Positions 4,016-8,748 of a stretch of DNA of 8,942 nucleotides are shown here, one piece after another. The stretch's first letter is position 1. Every line of letters begins with the position of its first letter. The notes beneath the pieces were generated by a model. The model did not search any database. It had not been told where the DNA came from and saw nothing but the letters and a program-made list of their open reading frames with translations. Location: assembly GCA_003242645.1 (NCBI GenBank), contig QGVC01000128.1, positions 1 through 8,942 of the forward strand, read 5' to 3'. The stretch is from Pseudomonadota bacterium. GTDB taxonomy: Bacteria > Pseudomonadota > Alphaproteobacteria > Rhizobiales > Hyphomicrobiaceae. A program made the translations under genes and the position numbers.

Positions 4016-4133
4016 CGCGCACGGGGCGAAAGCGGAGCACAGGACCGAGACAAAGAAGCTGCCCCACGCGCACGCCAAGCGCGCCACGCGCGAGTGTGAC
4101 CGCCGCGCCGCTCGTGAGCGCCGCTACAGCTGA
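4005..4133 (+). CDS. Short basic frame carrying a copied C-terminus; possible gene or remnant
   Basis: GTG 4005 overlaps the end of the STAS-like gene and opens a 42-codon basic frame to TGA 4131-4133. The last residues, CDRRAARERRYS, are the same as the end of the protein at 5772-6122 (RDRRAARERRYS) because the DNA here is a copy (4088-4144 against 6077-6133). The upstream part (EADAHGAKAEHRTETKK in outline) has no match in the window, and no clear ribosome site is seen. It is either a small basic protein or a leftover made when a 3' gene end was duplicated. Confidence 0.35.
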   Translation: MEADAHGAKAEHRTETKKLPHAHAKRATRECDRRAARERRYS

Positions 4134-4144
4134 CACCTCGGCCC
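4088..4144 (+). repeat. 57-bp direct repeat, copy A
   Basis: Matches 6077-6133 at 56 of 57 positions (T at 4095 against C at 6084). Both copies cover the end of a coding frame (...RRAARERRYS-stop) plus ACACCTCGGCCC. The copies are 1,989 bp apart in the same orientation and bracket the DHH-like gene and four small genes. Confidence 0.9.
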
Positions 4145-4158
4145 AGGCTTCGGGGCCG
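4139..4158 (+). terminator. Hairpin after repeat copy A
   Basis: CGGCCC (4139-4144) pairs with GGGCCG (4153-4158) over an 8-nt loop. No T-run follows, so termination would be weak or Rho-assisted. The ribosome site of the next gene is 17 bases on. Confidence 0.4.
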
Positions 4159-4186
4159 CTCTAACAGGCCGACGAAAGGAGACCCT

Positions 4187-5002
4187 ATGATCACCGATCG
4201 TATCTGGATCCTCGGGGCGCCCGACCCCGAAATGGAGTTGATCGAGAGCATCCTCCGCGAGTGCGGAGAGCGCATCGAATACGCCACGGTGTGGCGAGAC
4301 GGCGTGCGGCGTCGCGTGACGCCCGCCGATGCCTACGCGCCTGACGTGGAGATCGGCGAGGGCCTGCGAGGTCTCCGCGCGACGGCCTACATGGTCGAGT
4401 GCGCACCCGCCGTCCTCGTCGGCTCGGCCATCGACGGGATCGATTGGGCCGGGGAGGTGGTCACGATCGACCACCATCGTCCGGGAGATCCGGGCTATGG
4501 GCAGCCGCCCAAGGATTTCATGGCCGCGTCAAGCATCGGGCAGGTGATCGCCGAGCTCGCTACCACGCGATGGTGGCGTGAAGAAACTCCCGATGGGCGC
4601 GTGTTCTTCCCGTCGGAGACACCGATCGAGCGCGCCGGATGGCGCACTCTTTCCGGCGGGTCCCATCACGACCATGACTCCACTTGGGGGATTGACGAGA
4701 TAGGGGAGTACACCGAGGACGCATTTGGCGGAAGCGGGGAAGCTTTCGTCAAAGAAATGGTCGATGAGGGCGGGTATTATTACGTACCGCACATTGGATG
4801 GGTGTTCGTGGCAGGCCGCGGTGGCCACGAACTCGGTGGGTGCGTAGAAGCTATTGTGATCCCGGATCGCTTCGTCTTCGCAGCCGCCGCCGACCATTGC
4901 CTCGCCGCTGCCTATCGCGGAGAGTGCCCCGGAGTAGATCCCGACGCGCTGATGCGGTGGCTCGGGCACGTCTCGCCTGCGGAGGTCGTGGACGACCGAT
5001 GA
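4187..5002 (+). CDS. DHH-phosphoesterase-like protein with an internal insertion
   Basis: 271 aa; AAAGGAG (4175-4181) is five bases before ATG 4187. The key stretch is VVTIDHH (91-97) followed by PGYGQPP (102-108) and ASSIGQVI (114-121), and at the C-terminus AADHCLAAAYRGECPGVDPD (234-253). IDHH is the signature of DHH-family metal-dependent phosphoesterases, and ADHC could supply further metal ligands. Between the two lies about 100 residues (about 125-225) including a HHDHD cluster (160-164) and an aromatic stretch GYYYVPHIGWVF. This looks like an inserted domain, because from memory related proteins pass quickly from the ASSIGQ helix to the AADHC motif. I cannot show the N-terminal Asp metal ligands of classical DHH enzymes, so activity is not assured. 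A substrate such as a nucleotide or short oligonucleotide is inferred from the family. Confidence 0.65.
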   Translation: MITDRIWILGAPDPEMELIESILRECGERIEYATVWRDGVRRRVTPADAYAPDVEIGEGLRGLRATAYMVECAPAVLVGSAIDGIDWAGEVVTIDHHRPGDPGYGQPPKDFMAASSIGQVIAELATTRWWREETPDGRVFFPSETPIERAGWRTLSGGSHHDHDSTWGIDEIGEYTEDAFGGSGEAFVKEMVDEGGYYYVPHIGWVFVAGRGGHELGGCVEAIVIPDRFVFAAAADHCLAAAYRGECPGVDPDALMRWLGHVSPAEVVDDR

Positions 5003-5114
5003 CGTCTGCGAGCAGCTCATCGACCGAACGACCTGGTGCGCGGCCCAAGCGGGACCCGAGGACGAGGTGTTCCCTCCGTCGGACGAAACGACGGAGGGAG
5101 CCGAAGTGCTTTAG
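4992..5114 (+). CDS. Acidic 40-aa product with an ACG start, or a +1 frameshift extension of the DHH-like protein
   Basis: From about 5000 the coding-like frame (purine-first codons, G/C third base) changes from that of the DHH-like gene to the +1 frame and reads DVCEQLIDRTTWC...EDEVFPPSDETTEGAEVL to TAG 5112-5114. That frame has no ATG, GTG or TTG start. Two readings are possible. GGAGGT at 4981-4986 lies five bases before ACG 4992, giving an independent gene beginning (M)TDDVCEQL. Alternatively ribosomes shift +1 at CGA-TGA-C (4997-5003), much as at the prfB CUU-UGA-C site, extending the DHH-like protein by about 37 acidic residues. An ATG at 4999 in the third frame gives an Arg/Ser-rich product that looks like a shadow. 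A simple one-base indel is also possible. Confidence 0.45.
   Translation, partial: TTDDVCEQLIDRTTWCAAQAGPEDEVFPPSDETTEGAEVL
5071..5099 (+). terminator. Strong perfect 11-bp hairpin near the end of the 4992-5114 frame
   Basis: TCCCTCCGTCG (5071-5081) pairs perfectly with CGACGGAGGGA (5089-5099) around GACGAAA. No T-run follows. It overlaps the last codons of the acidic frame, so it may be an mRNA-end structure rather than an intrinsic terminator. Confidence 0.45.
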
Positions 5115-5115
5115 C
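5096..5115 (+). repeat. 20-bp shared gene-end sequence, copy 1
   Basis: GGGAGCCGAAGTGCTTTAGC recurs at 6139-6158 with one change (C for T at the sixteenth base). Here it encodes the terminal GAEVL-stop; at 6139 it lies downstream of another gene, so the 3' ends appear to be mosaic. Confidence 0.7.
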
Positions 5116-5159
5116 AACCCGCGCGCCCTGTCTCGTAATCAGAAGGGAGACGCGAGACC

Positions 5160-5477
5160 ATGACGGACATGCAGGTGGTGGAGACGATTCGGGCGCTGTT
5201 CGGAGGTAGTCCGGCGATGTACATGATCGGGGCGATCGGGGCCAGGAACCTCGTCGCCCTGGGCGGGCGCGGCGGGGTCCAGTTCCAGGTCATGCGCAAC
5301 GCGCGCGGCGTGACGCACGTGCGGATCGAGCCGGACGCCTCCGACACCTACCGCGTCGCCTTCCTCAGGGTCACCCGGTGCGGCGAGATCCGCGAGCTGG
5401 CGCGCTTCGAGGGCGTCTACGCGAACAGCCTTCGGCGCATCTTCGAGGCCGAGACGGGTCTCTACCTGAGCCTCTGA
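5160..5477 (+). CDS. Conserved-hypothetical-type protein ending TGLYLSL, 105 aa
   Basis: ATG 5160 follows GAAGGGAG (5142-5149), a slightly long spacing; ATG 5169 is an alternative. Visible: GARNLVALGGRGGVQFQVMRN (about 27-47), a strand-rich middle (THVRIEPDASDTYRVAFLRV, about 52-71), then a helix and the end ETGLYLSL. From memory this outline (N-terminal helix, R-N pair, D.Y.V.F, TGLYLSL) recurs in short uncharacterised proteins of phages and plasmids from many phyla. The function is unknown to me. It shares an almost identical leader (AGAAGGGAGA...CGA-ACC-ATGACG in outline) with the gene at 5545. Confidence 0.7.
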   Translation: MTDMQVVETIRALFGGSPAMYMIGAIGARNLVALGGRGGVQFQVMRNARGVTHVRIEPDASDTYRVAFLRVTRCGEIRELARFEGVYANSLRRIFEAETGLYLSL

Positions 5478-5544
5478 GCCGAACCGCGCGAGCGCGCCGT
5501 GAGGCCGTCGATTTAGTCCACAGATTTAGAAGGGAGATACGACC

Positions 5545-5775
5545 ATGACGGTGAGAGAGGACATGGAGATGGACATGGAGCTTGAGGCGCTTGCGGCGCG
5601 CCTCGATGAGGAGGCACACCTGCTGCGCGAGCTAGGCCGCTACGGTCAGCGCGCGCTCGGCGAGGGAGAGCACCTCGTCCAGGCGCTGTGGGAGATCTGT
5701 GACCGCCTCCGCGAGGTGGAGTACGGGATCGACCACATCGCGCGCCGGATCGCCGAGGACGAGGTGGCGTCGTGA
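5545..5775 (+). CDS. Hypothetical acidic coiled-coil protein, 76 aa
   Basis: ATG 5545 is preceded by GAAGGGAGA (5529-5537). The whole chain is a charged amphipathic helix: MELEALAARLDEEAHLLREL, then a Gly-Arg break, then helix again (VQALWEICDRLREVEYG). This suits a coiled-coil or helical-bundle partner. No family is recognised. Its TGA overlaps the GTG of the next gene (GTGA, 5772-5775), implying translational coupling and a possible joint function. Confidence 0.75.
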   Translation: MTVREDMEMDMELEALAARLDEEAHLLRELGRYGQRALGEGEHLVQALWEICDRLREVEYGIDHIARRIAEDEVAS

Positions 5776-6122
5776 GCACCATCGACCGCGCTCCGAAGCA
5801 GCGCGAGGAGGATGCAGAGATGATGATGAGCTTGAGCTTGGAGGAGATCAACGCGCGCGTCGCGGAACTCGAGGCAGAGCGCGTCCTCGTCGAGACGAAC
5901 GACGGGACACATGGCCTACCGGCCGACATGTACACCTGGAAGCGCTACGCGACCGTGGTGCGCGGCGAGTACGTCGATAACCCGCGCGCGCTGGCCCGCG
6001 ATAAGGGGAACACGCGCGTGTTCCCCGAGGCGTGGAAGCGGGTACGCCGACTCCGCGCCGAGTACCGCGAGCTTGTGCGCGAGCGTGACCGCCGCGCCGC
6101 TCGTGAGCGCCGCTACAGCTGA
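5772..6122 (+). CDS. Hypothetical charged helical protein, 116 aa
   Basis: The GTG at 5772 overlaps the previous stop. An in-frame ATG at 5820 has a good ribosome site (GAGGAGG, 5805-5811) and would give a protein 16 residues shorter; both may be used. The N-terminal part is helical (SLEEINARVAELEAERVLVE in outline); a middle segment with aromatic residues (ADMYTWKRYATVV, about 51-63) and an Arg-rich C-terminus ending RERDRRAARERRYS follow. The basic end suggests nucleic-acid contact. No family is recognised. The last codons lie in the 57-bp direct repeat whose other copy is at 4088-4144. Confidence 0.75.
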   Translation: MSTIDRAPKQREEDAEMMMSLSLEEINARVAELEAERVLVETNDGTHGLPADMYTWKRYATVVRGEYVDNPRALARDKGNTRVFPEAWKRVRRLRAEYRELVRERDRRAARERRYS

Positions 6123-6133
6123 CACCTCGGCCC
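6077..6133 (+). repeat. 57-bp direct repeat, copy B
   Basis: Partner of 4088-4144 (56 of 57 identical). This copy is attached to a full-length gene (5772-6122), so it is likely the source copy. The sequence after the repeat then diverges. Confidence 0.9.
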
Positions 6134-6147
6134 CGGCGGGGAGCCGA
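6127..6147 (+). terminator. GC-rich hairpin after the 5772-6122 gene
   Basis: TCGGCCCC (6127-6134) pairs with GGGG-a-GCCGA (6138-6147) over a 3-nt loop with one bulged A. It begins five bases past the stop codon. No T-run follows. Confidence 0.4.
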
Positions 6148-6158
6148 AGTGCTCTAGC
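6139..6158 (+). repeat. 20-bp shared gene-end sequence, copy 2
   Basis: Matches 5096-5115 at 19 of 20 positions. It is joined directly to the 57-bp repeat copy B, so this gene end combines one element shared with 4088-4144 and another shared with 5096-5115. Confidence 0.7.
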
Positions 6159-6159
6159 C

Positions 6160-6201
6160 AAAAAAAAAACCACGGGACGTGCGGGAGTCCTGTGGTTTTC
6201 T
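6160..6201. terminator. Bidirectional intrinsic terminator with a 10-A tract
   Basis: AAAACCACGGGAC (6166-6178) pairs with GTCCTGTGGTTTT (6187-6199) with one G-T wobble over an 8-nt loop. Ten A residues (6160-6169) lie on the left and TTTT on the right, so it can stop transcription in both directions. It separates the 5772 gene from the 6233 gene. Confidence 0.88.
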
Positions 6202-6232
6202 CAACGGCGCCTGACGCAAAGGAGAACTGATC

Positions 6233-6496
6233 ATGGGCAACAATCGGGTCAATCGAATCAACACGGCGGTCGGCCGCACGTTCTGCGAGACGTACTTCGA
6301 GCACCGCACCGAGAAGGGGAAGACGGTGGTCGTGCGGCACAAGCTGCCCACCGCCGAGCGCGTCTACCACCCCGGCGATCGGCCGCTCACGGACAAGGAG
6401 GTGATGTCCGTGTACCCGACGCTCTTCGACTCCGGCACCGAGAAGCCGGGTCGCAAGGAGAAGCTGCGCGAGGAGCGGCTTTCCTACCGCCGCTGA
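6233..6496 (+). CDS. Hypothetical basic protein, 87 aa
   Basis: AAAGGAG (6218-6224) precedes ATG 6233. The N-terminal part carries NRVNRINTAVGRTFCETYFEH in outline (about 4-24), then a strand-like KGKTVVVRHKLP (about 28-39), YHPGDRPLTDKEVMSVYPTLF (about 45-65), and a Lys/Arg/Glu-rich tail. It is strongly basic and probably a single small domain. No family is recognised. It sits alone between a bidirectional terminator and an operator-like palindrome. Confidence 0.75.
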   Translation: MGNNRVNRINTAVGRTFCETYFEHRTEKGKTVVVRHKLPTAERVYHPGDRPLTDKEVMSVYPTLFDSGTEKPGRKEKLREERLSYRR

Positions 6497-6513
6497 TCTC
6501 CCGGCGCTCAAAC

Positions 6514-6541
6514 AAGGTAGGTACGTACCTGGACGTACCTT
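6514..6541. promoter_or_regulatory. Operator-like palindrome with a 10-bp repeat
   Basis: A perfect 12-bp palindrome, AGGTACGTACCT (6519-6530), is followed by GGACGTACCT (6531-6540), which repeats ACGTACCT exactly 10 bp on. AAGGTA at 6514-6519 is the complement of the outer TACCTT. Ten-bp phasing presents both half-sites on one face of the helix. A ribosome-site-like AAAGGAG follows at 6542 but has no start codon at normal spacing. Confidence 0.45.
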
Positions 6542-6591
6542 AAAGGAGAGCCACCGAAGACGCGGTCAGGGCTCGCTTGAAAAGGAATGGA

Positions 6592-6774
6592 ATGAAAGAT
6601 TCCGTAAGCCATAATCTCAATGCACTTGGTGCAAAGCTTGCGTTGGCAGTCATTCGTAAAGAAATGACGCCACAGCAAGCGGCAAGAAAACTGCAAGGCA
6701 AAACTAAGCCTTGCATGGCAGGTCCAAATGGAGTATGTCTCACTCATGGACAATCACTCACGGAATGCAAGTGA
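6592..6774 (+). CDS. Hypothetical 60-aa protein, AT-richer than its neighbours
   Basis: ATG 6592 follows AAAGGA (6581-6586). The protein has an N-terminal helical part (NALGAKLALAVIRKEMTPQQ in outline, then AARKLQGK), and a short C-terminal part with two Cys residues (PCMAGPNGVCLTHGQS in outline). An in-frame TTG at 6577 would add five residues. Codon use (AAA, GCA, CAA) is more AT-rich than in the genes on either side, suggesting separate origin. No family is recognised. Its last 47 bases overlap the next gene in another frame. Confidence 0.65.
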   Translation: MKDSVSHNLNALGAKLALAVIRKEMTPQQAARKLQGKTKPCMAGPNGVCLTHGQSLTECK

Positions 6775-7027
6775 TGTCGCGGCAAAAGAAGCTGAGAGCA
6801 GCAATGAGACAGGAGCTTTTGCGCCCTGTCGAAAGTGCGCCTCGTGTGGAGCTTCAGCGCATCCTGCTTCTGGATGCGAATACTCTGCCACACTCCTCAT
6901 TTGTGGACGCTGTGTGCGCGAAACTTGGAGATGGATCCAGAGGCACACCAACATGGTGAAGCGTGTTGGTCCTCCTGGTTCGAAAGTAAAGGTTTCTTTC
7001 TACGAGGCTGCTGGAAAGAAATTCTAA
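6728..7027 (+). CDS. Small zinc-ribbon-type protein, 99 aa
   Basis: ATG 6728 is preceded by GGCAGG (6717-6722); ATG 6746 is an alternative with a poorer ribosome site. The Cys pattern is C34-x2-C37-x2-C40, C50, and C59-x2-C62 (CRKCASC ... CGRC), which would bind one zinc ion and perhaps a second. A Trp-containing helix (CVRETWRWIQRH, about 62-73) and a basic tail (VKRVGPPGSKVKVSFYEAAGKKF in outline) follow. A nucleic-acid or protein-interaction role is inferred from the fold type only. It overlaps the previous gene, implying coupling. Confidence 0.65.
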   Translation: MEYVSLMDNHSRNASDVAAKEAESSNETGAFAPCRKCASCGASAHPASGCEYSATLLICGRCVRETWRWIQRHTNMVKRVGPPGSKVKVSFYEAAGKKF

Positions 7028-7043
7028 TCGAGTCTGATCTTTG

Positions 7044-7062
7044 GCCCCAATCCCGTTGGGGT
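7044..7062 (+). terminator. Hairpin between the zinc-ribbon gene and the tRNA
   Basis: CCCCAA (7045-7050) pairs with TTGGGG (7056-7061) over TCCCG, with a flanking G-T pair. Only TCATTC follows. It may terminate the upstream transcript or help release the tRNA 5' end, six bases before the tRNA. Confidence 0.5.
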
Positions 7063-7067
7063 CATTC

Positions 7068-7140
7068 GGGACGTTAACTCAGTAGGTAGAGTAGCGGGCT
7101 TTTAACCCGACGGTCGTGGGTTCGACTCCCACACGTCCCA
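7068..7140 (+). tRNA. tRNA-Lys(UUU)
   Basis: A complete 73-nt cloverleaf is visible. The acceptor stem GGGACGT/ACGTCCC is perfect with discriminator A. The D-arm is ACTC/GAGT with an 8-nt loop. The anticodon arm has loop CTTTTAA with anticodon TTT at 7101-7103 (Lys). The variable loop is 5 nt and the T-arm is GTGGG/CCCAC with TTCGACT. The first anticodon-stem pair (27-43) is a G-A mismatch. CCA is not encoded; TGG follows the discriminator. The next gene's ribosome site (GGAGGT, 7142-7147) begins immediately, so tRNA and mRNA probably share a transcript. A lysine tRNA reading AAA would help AT-richer genes in a GC-rich host. Confidence 0.95.
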
Positions 7141-7152
7141 TGGAGGTGCACA

Positions 7153-7527
7153 ATGCGAGACAAGAACAACGGATTGCGCTGTCCTCAGTGTGGCGGAGAT
7201 ATGATTCTCCTGTTCTTATCTGCAGTGTGTGATCGATGCGAAGCTTCTCCTTCTACGGATGGCTTCGATCGCGGCTACATCGTGTGGAGAGGACGGCCAG
7301 CCGGGAGCTGCGAGTACGTGTTCAAGACGCGAGCGGACGCGGAGCGATGGAGGGACGCGTCCGGGCTCAATCGCTTCCCGATCCGATCCGTGCTGTCGCG
7401 GACCGAGTTCCGGTGGCGGAGGAGCACGGGCAGCGCGAGCGACATCGAGCTCGCCGATCGGCTCTTCGAGATCTTCCCGGACGATACTCACGAGCCGGGG
7501 CCGAACAGAGCGTTTATCGAACCCTGA
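7153..7527 (+). CDS. Conserved-hypothetical-type protein with an N-terminal zinc ribbon, 124 aa
   Basis: GGAGGT (7142-7147) precedes ATG 7153. CPQC (10-13) and CDRC (26-29) form a four-Cys zinc ribbon at the N-terminus. After it come GYIVWRGRPAG (about 41-51), YVFKTRADAERWRDASGL (about 55-72), an RW/STG segment, and the end FEIFPDDTHEPGPNRAFIEP (about 105-124). The YVF-tR-DAErWR and EPGP-RAF motifs look familiar from uncharacterised proteins of large phages and myxobacterial elements, but I cannot name the family. The first codons are more AT-rich than the body. Confidence 0.75.
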   Translation: MRDKNNGLRCPQCGGDMILLFLSAVCDRCEASPSTDGFDRGYIVWRGRPAGSCEYVFKTRADAERWRDASGLNRFPIRSVLSRTEFRWRRSTGSASDIELADRLFEIFPDDTHEPGPNRAFIEP

Positions 7528-7542
7528 AGAGAGGGAGTTAAA

Positions 7543-7722
7543 ATGAAAGTTCTACAGATCCAGGAAGCACAGCATCACGTGGCGGATGCCATGTGCGCAT
7601 TCCACCAACAGCTAGCGGCTGCATTCCGAGGCGACGCTAAGGGATGTAGGGACGCGCATCGCAAAGCCGAAAAGGCTACTGCCAAGGCGATCGCGGCCAC
7701 GAAGAAGCTGCTTGGCAAGTGA
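7543..7722 (+). CDS. Hypothetical helical basic protein, 59 aa
   Basis: ATG 7543 follows GAGAGGGAG (about 7529-7537). The chain is Ala/Lys/His-rich and helical throughout (MKVLQIQEAQHHVADAM, later KATAKAIAATKKLLGK). It may be an accessory partner of the 329-aa protein that follows 15 bases later. No family is recognised. Confidence 0.7.
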   Translation: MKVLQIQEAQHHVADAMCAFHQQLAAAFRGDAKGCRDAHRKAEKATAKAIAATKKLLGK

Positions 7723-7737
7723 AGGGAGGAAACAAAC

Positions 7738-8727
7738 ATGTTGTTGCCTGATCTGACGGACCCTCGAATCGCTGCGATCGAGGTTACTCCCATGTGGGCG
7801 GGTGACCTGAGTATCGACGATGTGGACCAGGCGCTCAAGGATGCCGGATTGCCGGACGAATTGTTGCCGCCTCAGCCCAGCCGTGCCAAGTGCATGGCAC
7901 GAGCCTTTCACGAGTGTTCTCCTCGTGGGGCTCGAATCGATTCTCTGCCCAAGGGCATGGGAGTCACCATGTCCCTCAAGGACGTGACCAAGTTGGATCT
8001 CGAAGCTCTCTCGGCGCAGGCTGGGATCGAGGTTCGGGAGGCTGCCAGCTATCACGCCACCTTCACGGCAAAGATCCTCGTGCAAAACATCAACGGCACG
8101 GAGATCGAGACGCTCCAGTTCACCCCCGACGACCATCCGATGATTCCTCTCGTGAAGGAAACCTATCGGGTGAAGAGGGGTCAGTACAAGGCCAGCGAGG
8201 ATCTCTCGGTGTGGTTCTCGCAGACTATCATTCCCTACGTCAATGGCGTGGGGAAGCGCTCGCGTGGTGGCGTGTACTACGTGCCGGCTAGTCGTGCCAA
8301 ATTGATCTGTGATCTGGCGGTGGCGCTGGAGGCCCTGAGTTCTTCTTCTCAGATCGACCGAGAAGTCAACGGGGTCAAGGTTCCCGTCCATCGGCTCACG
8401 CACGGCGGAAAGCTGTGTATCGAGCCTCGTTTCGCCGATGATACGGCGGCGATGGAGATCATGATCGACGGCGTGATCCGCAACACGGATAGCATACTGG
8501 ACGATCTGTCATCGGCTCTGGATCCTAAGGAGGGCAAGCGTCTGGGCAAACGCGCTCTGAAGACCAAGGCCGACATGTGTGCTCGCCTCGAAGCGGAAAT
8601 GCTCCAGTGGGAAAACGTGTGCAGCGTTTCCCTGGATCTTCTCCGCAATCGCATCGAGGAAGTCCGTGCGGCCATCGGTGTGGCCGAGATGGCTGCCGAG
8701 ATGGAAGACGCTACCAAGGGTGAATGA
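7738..8727 (+). CDS. Phage-type conserved protein with a GGVYYVP motif (DUF6744-like), 329 aa
   Basis: AAGGGAGGA (7722-7730) precedes ATG 7738. The layout is an N-terminal region with a PRGARIDSLPKGMGVTMSLKD-type segment in outline (about 62-82), a strand-rich centre (residues about 100-150), and GGVYYVP (177-183) followed by a helix (AKLICDLAVALEAL). Two long C-terminal helices (about 240-325) probably form a coiled coil. From memory, DUF6744 proteins of phages have the same size, the same G-V-Y-[YF]-V-P turn after a strand, and a helical C-terminus. The biochemical role is unknown. A MoxR-type ATPase starts 21 bases after its stop, so the two are probably one operon and may work together. 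Confidence 0.7.
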   Translation: MLLPDLTDPRIAAIEVTPMWAGDLSIDDVDQALKDAGLPDELLPPQPSRAKCMARAFHECSPRGARIDSLPKGMGVTMSLKDVTKLDLEALSAQAGIEVREAASYHATFTAKILVQNINGTEIETLQFTPDDHPMIPLVKETYRVKRGQYKASEDLSVWFSQTIIPYVNGVGKRSRGGVYYVPASRAKLICDLAVALEALSSSSQIDREVNGVKVPVHRLTHGGKLCIEPRFADDTAAMEIMIDGVIRNTDSILDDLSSALDPKEGKRLGKRALKTKADMCARLEAEMLQWENVCSVSLDLLRNRIEEVRAAIGVAEMAAEMEDATKGE

Positions 8728-8748
8728 CAGAGAGGAAAGGGGTATAAA

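Noticed and set aside
4999..5163. ATGA-overlap frame from ATG 4999 (Arg/Ser-rich)
   Set aside because: Codon pattern points to the other frame (GAC-GTC-TGC...) as coding, and the product is low-complexity Arg/Ser/Pro, typical of an out-of-frame read.
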